From NCBI GenBank assembly GCA_964592275.1, contig CAZQDJ010000006.1, positions 1 through 47,045 on the forward strand: a DNA stretch of 47,045 nucleotides, given 5' to 3'. The stretch is from CANNBR01 sp964592275 (GTDB lineage: Bacteria; Babelota; Babeliae; Babelales; CAIQNR01). The notes under the pieces were generated by a model that worked only from the letters and a program-made list of their open reading frames with translations, had not been told where the DNA came from and searched no databases. Shown one piece after another: positions 26,201 through 35,075 of this stretch (position 1 is the first letter of the stretch; each line of letters begins with the position of its first letter). Both the position numbers and the translations under genes were made by a program.

Positions 26201-27421
26201 AGAATCTTCTACCATTTTTTTGGCAACACGAAGATTAGCAGCCATCTCTCTCTTTAAAAGACCGGCGTAAACGTAGGACTTGAATAGCTCAAGAGCCATT
26301 TTTTTAGGAATACCGCACTGATCCATCTTCAATTCAGGATCAACTACGATCACAGAACGACCAGAATAATCAACACGTTTACCCAAAAGATTTTGACGGA
26401 AACGTCCTTGTTTACCACGAAGCATTTCACTCAAAGATTTAAGTGGACGTTTATTTGAACCACGAACCGGCTGTCCTCTACGACCATTGTCAATAAGAGC
26501 ATCAACAGATTCTTGAAGCATACGTTTTTCGTTCCTGATAATAACTTCAGGAGCCTCAATTTCCATCAAACGACGTAACCGAATATTTCTGTTAAGAACA
26601 CGGCGATACAATTCATTCAAATCAGAACTTGCAAAACGACCACCAGGCAGTGGAACAAGAGGACGAAGTTCAGGTGGTAAGACTGGCAAAATATCAAAAA
26701 TCATCCATTCTGGACGCAAACTCGCTTGAGCCAAGTTATTAAACACACGAATTCTACGAATCAATTTGTGACGAGTAGCAACTGAATTAGTCTTTTTATA
26801 ATCTTCTTTTAAATAATTAATCTCCTCTTGAAGATTAATACTCGCAAGAATATCTCTCACTGCTTGAGCACCACTTCCCACCTTAAAGAACATATCTTCT
26901 GGATGATTTTCTTGGTACTGTTCAGCTTCAAAAGAACTAACTAATGATTTGCGAGGGAATGGAGAATTACCACGATGAATAATAACAGAAGAATCAAAAT
27001 AAATTACCCGTTCAAGATCTTTAATTGACATATCAAGAATAAGACCAAGATAACTAGGAATCCCTTTGAGATACCAAATGTGACAAACTGGAGCTACTAA
27101 TTCTATATGCCCCATACGTTCACGGCGAACGCGAGATTGAATAACTTCAACACCACACTTTTCACACGTCACACCACGATGCTTCATACGTTTGTACTTA
27201 CCGCAGTTACATTCCCAATCCTTAACCGGCCCGAAAATTCGAGCACAGAAAAGTCCATCTTTTTCCGGCTTTAAAGTTCTATAGTTGATTGTTTCAATTT
27301 TCTTAACTTCGCCATATGAAAGAGCGCGAATCTTATCCGGGGAAGCCAATCCTATGCGAAAAGCATTAAACTGAGTAACGTTAACATACTCTTTAAAACG
27401 CTCTAATATCTGATTATTCAC
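23294..27421 (-). CDS. rpoC: RNA polymerase beta' subunit
   Basis: Beta' carries the catalytic Mg site: NADFDGDQMAVHIPLS is exact. Zinc site 1 is CNCGKYKRMKHRGVTCEKC near the N-terminus. Zinc site 2 has its four cysteines in NDCKALGY and ACQAKRGVCQKCYGYD. The trigger loop and bridge helix region (SIGEPGTQLTMRTFHIGG) is complete. I place the start at GTG 27421 because a perfect AAGGAGG lies six bases upstream and VNNQILERFKEY is where the family begins. An ATG at 27454 would add eleven residues encoded by the Shine-Dalgarno region itself. The gene overlaps the end of rpoB by 8 bp, so translation is probably coupled. About 1375 residues, normal length. Confidence 0.97.
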   Translation of the reverse strand: MNNQILERFKEYVNVTQFNAFRIGLASPDKIRALSYGEVKKIETINYRTLKPEKDGLFCARIFGPVKDWECNCGKYKRMKHRGVTCEKCGVEVIQSRVRRERMGHIELVAPVCHIWYLKGIPSYLGLILDMSIKDLERVIYFDSSVIIHRGNSPFPRKSLVSSFEAEQYQENHPEDMFFKVGSGAQAVRDILASINLQEEINYLKEDYKKTNSVATRHKLIRRIRVFNNLAQASLRPEWMIFDILPVLPPELRPLVPLPGGRFASSDLNELYRRVLNRNIRLRRLMEIEAPEVIIRNEKRMLQESVDALIDNGRRGQPVRGSNKRPLKSLSEMLRGKQGRFRQNLLGKRVDYSGRSVIVVDPELKMDQCGIPKKMALELFKSYVYAGLLKREMAANLRVAKKMVEDSVPEVWDVLEEVVSERPVLLNRAPTLHRLGIQGFHAILIEGKAITIHPLVCAAFNADFDGDQMAVHIPLSTKAVKESENLILSTHNVLSPSNGNPVTVPSQDMILGLHYMTKVRCNVPGEGIVFSSVREVMTAFQCKQVSLHARIKVRLDSGVIISTSVGRVILYEALPIGSEFEWVNKILQKNDLKKMIETIYYTFGSAATVICLDKIKKLGFFYSTQSGSSCGIIDLVSPDQKDAIVRGAEKEVVKFEKLYRDGVITNGERKNKVISTWYRATSDIANEMLKGFEGQDKEAYLNEKSDLKRFNPVYMFLASGAKGSKDQIKQLVGIRGLMATPSGDIIETPVKTNFTQGLSVFEYFISTHGARKGQADTALRTANSGYLTRRLVDVAHDLVVTINDCKALGYISLSDLKEGGDIVSPLSARVYGRVAADDIKDPITGEILVKQGEVVSRQSMVSISKSAVSDVFVRSVLACQAKRGVCQKCYGYDLSKGALVDVGTPIGIIAAQSIGEPGTQLTMRTFHIGGTASGEATQTTFESKSEGTVELRGIRTVKNKAGQEVVFSRKGEVVIRSEDGREMQTNVLDYASVLLVTEGQKVAKGDKLAEWDPSAYVIMTEKAGTIEYIDLVKNITIQDEFDEESQRSVRTVLSHKGEKYQPALAVIDDAGNEIAHYYIPVGAYLSVEQGEKVFPGDIIIKTPRAATKTKDITVGGLPRIAELFEARAPKDIAILSDIDGIAVFGGLYRGMRKVTVSSGTTSYDYFIPRDKQLIIHDGDKMQAGDQLTNGSPVLQDILRILGSDKLQRYIVDHIQEIYRLQGVDINDRHVEVIVRQMMRKVRVVDPGDSDFLVGDRVDKIHFKSVNEFLRQHDKRVAVATPVLIGLTQASLGTESFLSAASFQETTRILAEAAISGQTDYLYGLKENLTIGKLIPAGTGVASFREKYIGDDLSDLERRAQFEEEKMRRMEERAKN

Positions 27422-30400
27422 TGACTTCCTCCTTGCCAACCTTACATAGGTCAACCTGCAACCCTAAACTCTGCAATTCTTTAATAAGCACGTTAAATGA
27501 CTCTGGCAACCCTGGTTCAGGAATTTCATCATTGCGCACAATAGCCTCGTACACTTTGTGTCGTCCTGTCACATCATCAGATTTGTACGTTAACATTTCT
27601 TGTAATGTATACGCCGCACCATACGCTTCCAATGCCCAGACTTCCATCTCACCAAGACGTTGTCCGCCAAACTGTGCTTTACCACCCAATGGTTGTTGAG
27701 TAACAAGAGAGTATGGTCCAACAGAACGAGCATGTAATTTGTCATCAACCATGTGGTTCAATTTCATCATGTAAATAGAACCAACCATAACTGTTTGATC
27801 AAACAATTCACCTGTTCGTCCATCACGCAAAGTATACGTTCCTGACTCTGGTAACCCTAATTTACCAAGCAACGGTTGAATATCTTTTTCAAAACCCGGT
27901 CCTTCAAAAACAGGAACTCTAAAATGCATACCTCTTTGTGCTGTTGTTTGAGCAAGCGCCAAAAGACCCTCAGCCCCTTCTGATTTTTCATATTGTTTTA
28001 TGAAATCAGCACCAAAATACTCGATCAAGAAATTCTTAACTTCTTTTTCACTATGCGCTTCTAAAAGTTTCTTCAGCTTTCGACCAATTGAACGACCAGC
28101 AAAACCAAGTGCTGTTTCTAAAAGTTGCCCCACGTTCATACGAGCTGGCACACCAATTGGGTTCAACACAATATCAACAGGCGTTCCGTCGTGGAGATAC
28201 GGCATATCTTCTCGAGGAACAATAATAGAAACCACCCCTTTGTTACCATGACGTCCTGCAACTTTATCACCGGCCTGAATGCAACGCTTCATAGCGATAT
28301 ACACCTTGACCATCTTAATAACACCAGAAGGAAGCGGATCACCTTTTTTGAAACGATTAATTTTTTCTTCTTTAATACCATCAAGTACTTGAACTTGTAT
28401 TCTCAAAGCGGAAATCAATTGAGAAATTTCTTCATCAGCTTTTTTATTGCCAATCTTAATTGAAAGAATTTTTTCAATATCATCAGAATTTTTAATCGCA
28501 TGATTATGTTCTTTAGCAAGTTCTTTAATTTTCTCAACGGTCATTTGACGAAGACATTCTTGATGCTGTACAAAACTTTCTTCAAGTCGCTTAACTTGTT
28601 TAATAACTTCGTCCTTATAACGCTTATCTTTACGGATACCACTTCTTGAAAAAATTTTAACATCCGTCACCATGCCTTCAATACCAGAAGGAACACGCAA
28701 CGAAGTATCTCGAACTTCACGTGATTTTTCACCAAAAATAGCGCGCAACAACTTTTCTTCTGGAGAGTATTGAATATCACCTTTGAGCGTTACTTTACCC
28801 ACCAAGATGTCCCCTTGCTTAACGCGAGAACCAACCTTGATAATACCGTCTTCATCAAGAGCTGAAAGAGCTGATTCTCCAACATTTGGAATATCACGCG
28901 TAATTTCTTCAGGTCCTAACTTAGTATCACGAGCATCAACAACATATTCATCAATCGTCACAGAAGTTAAAACATCATCAGACACTAAGCGTTTGCTTAA
29001 AATAATAGCATCTTCAAAGTTGTATCCATGCCATGGCATAAATGCAACAATGATATTCGCCCCTAATGCCAACTCACCATTATCCATGGAAGAACCATTG
29101 GTAATAACATCCTTAGCCCTAACCCGTTGTCCAACTTGAACAATAGGAACATGATGAATCCACGTACTCATACTTGATTTTTGGAATTTTTTAAGATTAT
29201 AAATATCAACGCCTCGCGCAATCCAATCCTCAATAGAATCAAATTGATCACGATCAACGCGAATAATTATTTTATCTGCCGAAACATACTCTACAACACC
29301 TGAATGATGCGCAACTAAAACAGAGTTTGAAGCTTTTCCAACCTCTTTTTCCATACCAGTTCCAACAAGCGGAGCCTCAGTTTTAATAAGAGGAACTGCT
29401 TGCCGTTGCATGTTTGCACCCATTAACGCACGTGAAGCATCGTCATGTTCAAGAAACGGAATTAAAGCAGTAGAAACAGAAACCAACTGTTTTGGTGAAA
29501 GATCGATATAATCTATCTGATCAGTATCAACTACTTTAAAATTTCCTTCACGACGAGCAATAACCTGCAAGGTATCAAATTTTGAACTACCCGGCTCAAT
29601 AGAATCAGCCTGTGCAATATTTTTACCAGATTCTTCAAATGCATCTAAAAAGACAACTTCATCTTGAATCTTTGAATCATGAACCGGCCTATAAGCAGTT
29701 TCTATAAATCCTAAATCATTCACCATTGCATACGTAGCAAGGGAAGAAATCAAACCAATAGTTTGACCTTCAGGAGTTTCAATAGGACAGATACGACCAT
29801 AATGAGAAGTATGAACATCGCGAACTTCGTACGTAGCACGATCTTTCAATACACCGCCGGGCCCAAGAGCAGACAAACGGCGCTTATGCGCAATTTCAGC
29901 CAAAGGATTTGTTTGATCCATAAATTGAGACAATTGTCCGGTACCAAAAAATTCACGCAAAACAGCACTAAGCGGTTTCACATTCAACAAATCTTGTGGC
30001 ATTAAAGTACCGAATGATTCCTGCATTCTGAAACGTTCGCGCACAATTCGTTCAATTCTTAAAAATCCAAGATAGACTTGATTGCTTAATAATTCCCCAA
30101 CCAAACGAACACGACGATTACCTAAATGATCGATATCATCTAATTCACCCTCGGCACGCTCACGCAGACCGATAAGATATTGAATGCTCGCAACAATATC
30201 TTCACGCGTCAAACAACGAATATCTTCAGAAATATGTAAATTTAATTTTTTATTAATGCGAACGCGTCCAACAAGAGTCAAATCGTAATAACGAGCATTA
30301 AAGAACATGTTTTCTAAACGTTCTTTAATTTCATCAAGAGATGAATTATCTCCAGGCCACACTTTAACATGCAACTCTTTTAATGCTTCATCCTGACTGT

Positions 30401-31673
30401 AGCAATTATCATTCACTAAAGTTGTTGCAATTGTTGGTTGAGAAATATATCCAGAAAATGCAACAAGCGAAAAAGTTACAGTATGCGCTTTAAGCTGTGT
30501 ATACAAATCTTCTGTACATACCGCTCCTTGCTCTGCAATAATCTCACCGCTTTTTTCATCAATAATATCTTCAACAAAGACTCTATTTAATAGATTATCT
30601 AAAGATAAAGAAAGTTTCTCTATCCCTAAATTTTTCAATTTTCCAATAGATTCTTTAGTCAAACGACGACCAATAAAAACACCCTCATGTTCTTCTGGGA
30701 GCATCCCTTTTTCTATACGAATACCAACAGATTCTTGCGTTAAGACCGTAAAGAAATTTCCTTTTTCAATCTGAACAATATCAGATTTATAAAAACGAGA
30801 AATAATCTCATCACGAGGAATTCCCAACGCTTGCAAAAAAGTAGTGATAAGAATTTTTTTCTTCTTATCTATCCGTACATACAAAGAATCATTACTATCA
30901 AATTCAAAATCCATCCAAGATCCACGCATTGGAATAATACGTGCAAGATAATAGTAACGCCCTCTAACGTCTTTTATTTTTTTACTTTGAGAAAAAACAA
31001 CACCTGGAGATCTATGCAATTGACTAACAACCACACGATCAATACCGTTGATTAAAAATGTTCCCTCAGAGCCTACTTGAAGACGCCCACTTCTTTCATA
31101 GAGATCAGCCATAACCGGAACATCTGCAAAGAAAATATCTTGTTCCTTAATGTCGCGAACAATACGATCTTTACCTTCACCATCCCAACAGATCAATTGA
31201 ATTTTGACCTTAAGAGGCATAGCGAATGTTTGACCATTTGCACGACACTCGTCAACCGACATAGGTAACTGTATAGTAACCCGCGACAAACAAGATGAAC
31301 ACGTTCTATAACGTGCCGTTTTAGGAGCAGAAGAATCTTCAACTATACAAGAAACGCCAGACTTTTTAGTAGTCGAGCAATACCACGCATAACGATTTTC
31401 TATACCTTTTAACTTCCCACATGTACATGCCCATACACCCAATTCATAACTCACATACTCAAGCGACATTTTCCCGTTGTAATCAACAGGAAAAATATCA
31501 TGAAGAACTTTTTCAAGCCCTACGTTCTTGCGTTCAGAAGGTAAATAATCCAACTGAACAAAATCATTAAATGATCTTGATTGAATCTCAATTAAATTGG
31601 GGACGGGAACAATATCTTGCGCCTTATTAAATGACTTGCGAATCGTCTCTCTGCCCACCTGCAGGTTACTCAT
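27414..31673 (-). CDS. rpoB: RNA polymerase beta subunit with a Cys-rich insertion
   Basis: This is the beta subunit of RNA polymerase, 1419 residues. Diagnostic parts include SQLHRSPGVVFSQSKK, the rifampicin-pocket segment FFGTGQLSQFMDQTNPLAEI followed by HKRRLSALGPGG, RICPIETPEGQTIGL, and the C-terminal GGKAQFGGQRLGEMEVWALE. The pocket is mostly E. coli-like, with Thr and Ala at the positions of Asn518 and Ser522. Between the usual YELG (77-79) and ECR (142-144) there is an extra stretch of about 55-60 residues with Cys83, 85, 99, 109, 125 and 128, a pattern suggesting a zinc ribbon. This is not part of ordinary RpoB. The gene lies between rplL and rpoC as usual. Confidence 0.97.
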   Translation of the reverse strand: MSNLQVGRETIRKSFNKAQDIVPVPNLIEIQSRSFNDFVQLDYLPSERKNVGLEKVLHDIFPVDYNGKMSLEYVSYELGVWACTCGKLKGIENRYAWYCSTTKKSGVSCIVEDSSAPKTARYRTCSSCLSRVTIQLPMSVDECRANGQTFAMPLKVKIQLICWDGEGKDRIVRDIKEQDIFFADVPVMADLYERSGRLQVGSEGTFLINGIDRVVVSQLHRSPGVVFSQSKKIKDVRGRYYYLARIIPMRGSWMDFEFDSNDSLYVRIDKKKKILITTFLQALGIPRDEIISRFYKSDIVQIEKGNFFTVLTQESVGIRIEKGMLPEEHEGVFIGRRLTKESIGKLKNLGIEKLSLSLDNLLNRVFVEDIIDEKSGEIIAEQGAVCTEDLYTQLKAHTVTFSLVAFSGYISQPTIATTLVNDNCYSQDEALKELHVKVWPGDNSSLDEIKERLENMFFNARYYDLTLVGRVRINKKLNLHISEDIRCLTREDIVASIQYLIGLRERAEGELDDIDHLGNRRVRLVGELLSNQVYLGFLRIERIVRERFRMQESFGTLMPQDLLNVKPLSAVLREFFGTGQLSQFMDQTNPLAEIAHKRRLSALGPGGVLKDRATYEVRDVHTSHYGRICPIETPEGQTIGLISSLATYAMVNDLGFIETAYRPVHDSKIQDEVVFLDAFEESGKNIAQADSIEPGSSKFDTLQVIARREGNFKVVDTDQIDYIDLSPKQLVSVSTALIPFLEHDDASRALMGANMQRQAVPLIKTEAPLVGTGMEKEVGKASNSVLVAHHSGVVEYVSADKIIIRVDRDQFDSIEDWIARGVDIYNLKKFQKSSMSTWIHHVPIVQVGQRVRAKDVITNGSSMDNGELALGANIIVAFMPWHGYNFEDAIILSKRLVSDDVLTSVTIDEYVVDARDTKLGPEEITRDIPNVGESALSALDEDGIIKVGSRVKQGDILVGKVTLKGDIQYSPEEKLLRAIFGEKSREVRDTSLRVPSGIEGMVTDVKIFSRSGIRKDKRYKDEVIKQVKRLEESFVQHQECLRQMTVEKIKELAKEHNHAIKNSDDIEKILSIKIGNKKADEEISQLISALRIQVQVLDGIKEEKINRFKKGDPLPSGVIKMVKVYIAMKRCIQAGDKVAGRHGNKGVVSIIVPREDMPYLHDGTPVDIVLNPIGVPARMNVGQLLETALGFAGRSIGRKLKKLLEAHSEKEVKNFLIEYFGADFIKQYEKSEGAEGLLALAQTTAQRGMHFRVPVFEGPGFEKDIQPLLGKLGLPESGTYTLRDGRTGELFDQTVMVGSIYMMKLNHMVDDKLHARSVGPYSLVTQQPLGGKAQFGGQRLGEMEVWALEAYGAAYTLQEMLTYKSDDVTGRHKVYEAIVRNDEIPEPGLPESFNVLIKELQSLGLQVDLCKVGKEEVSE

Positions 31674-31735
31674 TCAGCTGCTCCCTATAAAAAACGTTAT
31701 ATTAACTCAAACACGCTTCATTACAAGGAAGGGCT

Positions 31736-32119
31736 CTAGGATAATTCTACTTTTGCTCCAGCTTCTTCTAATGCTTGCTTCATTTTTAAAGCGTCAGCTT
31801 TAGCAACAGCATCACCAAGAACTGTTGGTGCTTCTTCAGCTGCTTTTTTAGCTTCAGTAAGACCAAGAGTTGTTACTTGACGAAGTGCCTTAATAACACC
31901 CATTTTGTTAGCGCCAGATTCTTTCAAAGTCACTTTGTATTCTGATTTTTCTTCAGATTTAGCAGGTGCTGATGCTTCAGAAGAAACCGCAACTGCAGCA
32001 GATGCTACAGGCATTTCAACTTCGAATCTTTCCTTAAGAGCTTTTACAAGCTCAGCCAATTCAGTAACTTTTAATTCACCAATTTGATCAACTATTTTTT
32101 CAAATGCTTTGGTAGACAT
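31736..32119 (-). CDS. rplL: 50S ribosomal protein L7/L12
   Basis: This is the stalk protein that recruits translational GTPases. The N-terminal dimerisation helix pair (VTELAELVKALKERFEV), an Ala/Ser-rich hinge (about 38-58) and the C-terminal domain (YKVTLKESGANKMGVIKALR, LGLTEAKKAAEEAPTVL) are all present. It has 127 residues, normal for the family. It is 32 bp after rplJ, as in the standard operon. Confidence 0.96.
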   Translation of the reverse strand: MSTKAFEKIVDQIGELKVTELAELVKALKERFEVEMPVASAAVAVSSEASAPAKSEEKSEYKVTLKESGANKMGVIKALRQVTTLGLTEAKKAAEEAPTVLGDAVAKADALKMKQALEEAGAKVELS

Positions 32120-32151
32120 AATAATGCTCCTGCAATAAAATACAGATTTTA

Positions 32152-32691
32152 TTAACTGTTAACTTCTTCTTGTTCTTGTTTCTTTTTCTCTACTTGCTCA
32201 ATGATAGTTACAAGCTGAGCCATCATTTGATTGGTCATAAACACCAACCCAACGAGAGGAGCCTGCATTGCTTGAACCACTTGCCCGAGAAGCACTGGAC
32301 GAGGAGGAAGTAATGCAAGAGATTTCACTTCATGAGCTGTAAGCAATGAAGCTTCCATAGCTGCAACTATAATTTTGAATTTCTCATTATCTTTTGAAAA
32401 ATCACTCAAAACTTTTGCAACAGCAGGAACACCTTGGGGAGCAAAAACTACCCCTATTTGTTCCTTCATATAAGGCTCCAATACCCGCACGCCTTCAACT
32501 TCATTAAGCGCTCGCTTCATTAAGCGAACTTTAACTATCTGTAGACGTCCACCTTTTTCACGAAGCTTTTTACGCAAAGACTCTGACTGCACAACAGTCA
32601 GTCCTTTAACATTCACTAAAAAAGATGCTTCATTCTGAGAAAAATTTTCTTTTAAAGAAGAAACAACTACTTCTTTTTGCTGTTTGTTCAT
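32152..32691 (-). CDS. rplJ: 50S ribosomal protein L10
   Basis: L10 anchors L7/L12 dimers to the ribosome through its C-terminal helix. The 179-residue sequence shows ANKQQ-type opening NKQQKEVVVSSLKENF, the RNA-binding VNVKGLTVVQSESLRKKLRE, and the stalk-binding helix at the end (MMAQLVTIIEQVEKKKQEQ). Its place between rplA and rplL is canonical; the leader before rplJ is only 14 bp, so the classical L10-binding leader cannot be upstream of this gene alone. Confidence 0.95.
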   Translation of the reverse strand: MNKQQKEVVVSSLKENFSQNEASFLVNVKGLTVVQSESLRKKLREKGGRLQIVKVRLMKRALNEVEGVRVLEPYMKEQIGVVFAPQGVPAVAKVLSDFSKDNEKFKIIVAAMEASLLTAHEVKSLALLPPRPVLLGQVVQAMQAPLVGLVFMTNQMMAQLVTIIEQVEKKKQEQEEVNS

Positions 32692-32705
32692 AGGTACATG
32701 CCTTC

Positions 32706-33398
32706 TTACTTGACGAGTTCTTCAACACGCACACTCATTCCCACACCCATGGTAGAAGATAGCGTAATCTTCTTCACAAACCTTCCTTTTGATGCGGCCG
32801 GTTTGTAACCCACTAATGCCTTCACGAAAGCTTGTATGTTTTCTTTGATCTTGTCTTTATCAAAAGAAACCTTGCCCAAAGAAAAATGTACGACTGCATT
32901 CTTGTCGTTTTTAAAGAATACACGCCCACTTTTCAACTCTTTAACGATACTTTCAACATCAAACGTTACCGTTCCAATTTTCTTATTAGGTAACAATCCG
33001 CGAGGACCAAGCAACTTAGCAAGTTTACCAACGGTATCCATAACGTCAGGAGTTGCAACAGCGTATTCAAAATCCAGCCATCCATTGCTAATTTTATCAA
33101 TAAGATCTTCAAGACCTACAAAATCAGCTCCAGCTTTTAGAGCTTTCTCTGTGTACTCACCTTTTGTGAACACAACAACACGAACTCTTTTACCATTGCC
33201 ATGAGGCAAAACAACTGAACCTCTAACAACCTGATCACCTTTTGATGGATCAATGCCAACGTTAATATCTAAATCAACGCTTTCATCAAATTTAGCAAAA
33301 GCTCTTTCTTTTAGTTGAGCAACTGCTTCATCAAGAGAAAGGGTTTTAGCCTTTTCTAGACCTTCAGCTGCTTTTCTATATTTTTTACCTCGTTCCAT
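32706..33398 (-). CDS. rplA: 50S ribosomal protein L1
   Basis: L1 binds 23S rRNA at the mobile E-site stalk and, in many bacteria, its own mRNA. Signatures are RGSVVLPHGNGKRVRVVVF, ATPDVMDTVGKLAKLLGPRGLLPNKK and KNAVVHFSLGKVSF, with the terminal STMGVGM. The 230-residue length is normal. It follows rplK by 27 bp in the usual order. Confidence 0.97.
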   Translation of the reverse strand: MERGKKYRKAAEGLEKAKTLSLDEAVAQLKERAFAKFDESVDLDINVGIDPSKGDQVVRGSVVLPHGNGKRVRVVVFTKGEYTEKALKAGADFVGLEDLIDKISNGWLDFEYAVATPDVMDTVGKLAKLLGPRGLLPNKKIGTVTFDVESIVKELKSGRVFFKNDKNAVVHFSLGKVSFDKDKIKENIQAFVKALVGYKPAASKGRFVKKITLSSTMGVGMSVRVEELVK

Positions 33399-33425
33399 AA
33401 TCGCTTCTTCCTTGCCTAAACCAAA

Positions 33426-33848
33426 TTAGCTTTCTAAAACTTCTACGCCCATGCTGCGTGCAGTCCCTGCAACAATTTTCTTTGCAGCCGCCAAATCCAC
33501 AGCATTCAAATCAACCAACTTGGCCTTAGCTATATCTTCAAGATCCTTTTGATTCAGTTTTCCAACTTTAATTTCAGGACGAGCGGAACCTTTTTTGAGG
33601 TTTATTTTTTTTCTAATAAGCTCAGAAGTAGGGGACGTTTTAAGAATGAATTCAAACGTACGATTCTTATAAACGGTTATTTCAACAGGAACAGTTTCAC
33701 CTTTGCGCTGAACTGTTTGCGCGTTGAACGCCTTGCAGAATTCCATAATGTTAACACCATGGGGCCCAAGGGCTGTACCTACTGGAGGAGCAGGAGTTGC
33801 TGAACCACCAAGAATTTGAATTTTAACTTTTGCTTTTACTTCGGCCAT
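33426..33848 (-). CDS. rplK: 50S ribosomal protein L11
   Basis: L11 is part of the GTPase-associated centre. Family segments are KIQILGGSATPAPPVGTALG, PHGVNIMEFCKAFNAQT and IVAGTARSMGVEV. The ATG at 33848 gives the usual MAEVKAKVKIQ opening and a product of 140 residues. An ATG ten codons upstream would overlap nusG, and its residues are not family-like. The spacing to nusG is 10 bp. Confidence 0.96.
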   Translation of the reverse strand: MAEVKAKVKIQILGGSATPAPPVGTALGPHGVNIMEFCKAFNAQTVQRKGETVPVEITVYKNRTFEFILKTSPTSELIRKKINLKKGSARPEIKVGKLNQKDLEDIAKAKLVDLNAVDLAAAKKIVAGTARSMGVEVLES

Positions 33849-33858
33849 ACTGTGTACC

Positions 33859-34380
33859 CTATTTTTTAACCTGATCAAAAGTAAGTTCGACCGGTGTTAA
33901 TCTACCGAAAATGCTCACCATAACGGTAAGTCGTTCACTCTCTTCATCAATCTTGTCAACTATACCCACAAAACCTGAGAAAGGCCCGCCAGAAATATCG
34001 ATTTCCCCTCCGACCACAAATTCACTTTTTGTAGCAGTAGGTACAATAACTCCGCCTGCAACCTGAGCAACAATTCGCTCAACTTCTTTTGCTGTAAGCG
34101 GCGCAGGTTTCTCTCCCCCTAAAAACTTTAGAACTCTTGGTGTCGAAGTAACCATATTAAGAGTCGCTTGATCCAACTCCATCTCGATCAGAATATAACC
34201 CGGAAAGAGACGCTCATCTTCCTCTTGCTCATCAACCGCAAAAAAATTCTTAAGACGGACTGACGGAACAAGAATTTGACCAAAGCGTTGATCATCTGTC
34301 TCACTTATACGCCTGAGAAGATCCTTATGGACTATCTCCTCATATCCAGCATACACCTGGGCTACATACCATCGTTTCAT
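33859..34380 (-). CDS. nusG: Transcription elongation/antitermination factor NusG
   Basis: NusG binds RNA polymerase and links it to Rho or the ribosome. The NGN domain begins RWYVAQVYAGYEE and includes RLFPGYILIEMELD and VLKFLGG. The C-terminal KOW domain is recognisable in VGGEIDISGGPFSGFVGIVD and FGRLTPVELTFDQVKK. The 173-residue length is normal. It lies between secE and rplK, as in most bacteria. Confidence 0.97.
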   Translation of the reverse strand: MKRWYVAQVYAGYEEIVHKDLLRRISETDDQRFGQILVPSVRLKNFFAVDEQEEDERLFPGYILIEMELDQATLNMVTSTPRVLKFLGGEKPAPLTAKEVERIVAQVAGGVIVPTATKSEFVVGGEIDISGGPFSGFVGIVDKIDEESERLTVMVSIFGRLTPVELTFDQVKK

Positions 34381-34397
34381 CTGTTATCATGACCTCT

Positions 34398-34589
34398 TTA
34401 AAAAATACGTGCTGCAAGTTGCGCGAGTGCAAAATCTATAAAGCCCAAATACAGTGAAAAAAACACCACTAATACAAGAACCACTACAGTAGACCCAATG
34501 AGCTCAGACCTGCTTGGCCATGTCACCTTGGAAAACTCGCGATTAACCCCACTTAAAAACTGAAAAACACTTTTTATTTTTTCAACCAT
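34398..34589 (-). CDS. secE: Preprotein translocase subunit SecE
   Basis: SecE is the small clamp subunit of the SecYEG channel, needed to export the many signal-peptide proteins seen here. The single-helix type is clear: the amphipathic SGVNREFSKVTWPSRSELIGST precedes one membrane helix, VVVLVLVVFFSLYLGFIDF. I use the ATG at 34589 (63 residues); a GTG at 34598 adding three residues is possible, and neither has a strong ribosome-binding site. The 17-bp gap to nusG fits the secE-nusG pair. Confidence 0.93.
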   Translation of the reverse strand: MVEKIKSVFQFLSGVNREFSKVTWPSRSELIGSTVVVLVLVVFFSLYLGFIDFALAQLAARIF

Positions 34590-34621
34590 CTCGTTCACCG
34601 CTTATCTTATAAGGTTTAGAC

Positions 34622-34697
34622 TGGCAGGCCAGGAGGGATTCGAACCCCCAACCATCAGATTTGGAGTCTGTCGCTCTACCATTCGAGCTACTGGCCT
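34622..34697 (-). tRNA. tRNA-Trp (CCA)
   Basis: AGGCCAG pairs with CTGGCCT after the T arm. The anticodon arm is CAGA-CTCCAAA-TCTG with anticodon CCA, the discriminator is G, and CCA is encoded. It lies between rpmG and secE. The CCA rather than TCA anticodon is relevant to the TGA codon at 40967. Confidence 0.95.
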
Positions 34698-34707
34698 CAC
34701 ACTAACT

Positions 34708-34866
34708 CTATTTTGTTTCTTTATGTAAATGATGCTTTCTACACCATGCACAGTACTTCCTCAAACGAAGGGAACCTACAGTTCTCTTCTTTGCGACCAA
34801 CTGAGTATAATTTCGATGCTTACAATCTTCACAAGAAAGGGCTGTTATTACTTTATTTTTTGCCAT
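34708..34866 (-). CDS. rpmG: 50S ribosomal protein L33
   Basis: L33 is a small 50S protein. The 52-residue product starting MAKNKVITALSCEDCKHRNY has two CxxC pairs (CEDC and CAWC), so it is the zinc-binding form, and ends KYCAWCRKHHLHKETK. The ATG at 34866 has AAAGGT upstream; a longer frame reaching 34950 runs through the tRNA-Thr gene and is not credible. rpmG between tRNA genes and secE is a common arrangement. Confidence 0.95.
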   Translation of the reverse strand: MAKNKVITALSCEDCKHRNYTQLVAKKRTVGSLRLRKYCAWCRKHHLHKETK

Positions 34867-34905
34867 TGTACAGTTACCTTTTGCCTCAACATTGACTTTT
34901 CTTCT

Positions 34906-34981
34906 TGGAGCCCGCGACCGGATTTGAACCGGTGACCTCTCCCTTACCATGGGAACGCTCTACCAACTGAGCTACGTGGGC
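34906..34981 (-). tRNA. tRNA-Thr (GGT)
   Basis: The anticodon arm is TTCCC-ATGGTAA-GGGAG with anticodon GGT, the T arm ACCGG-TTCAAAT-CCGGT, and CCA is encoded. The acceptor strands GCCCACG and CGCGGGC leave one A-C mismatch at the fifth pair. D arm and other stems are normal. Confidence 0.92.
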
Positions 34982-35075
34982 CACTTTTACACTAACTTAT
35001 AGGCATTCTATAAAAGTAGAGTAAAAAAACTAAAAAGACAAATCTTTCTAGCCTTTCTACTCACACTTTTAGAAC

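Noticed and set aside
34711..34950. An N-terminal extension of rpmG up to 34950
   Set aside because: It would translate through the tRNA-Thr(GGT) gene; the ATG at 34866 starts the normal L33.
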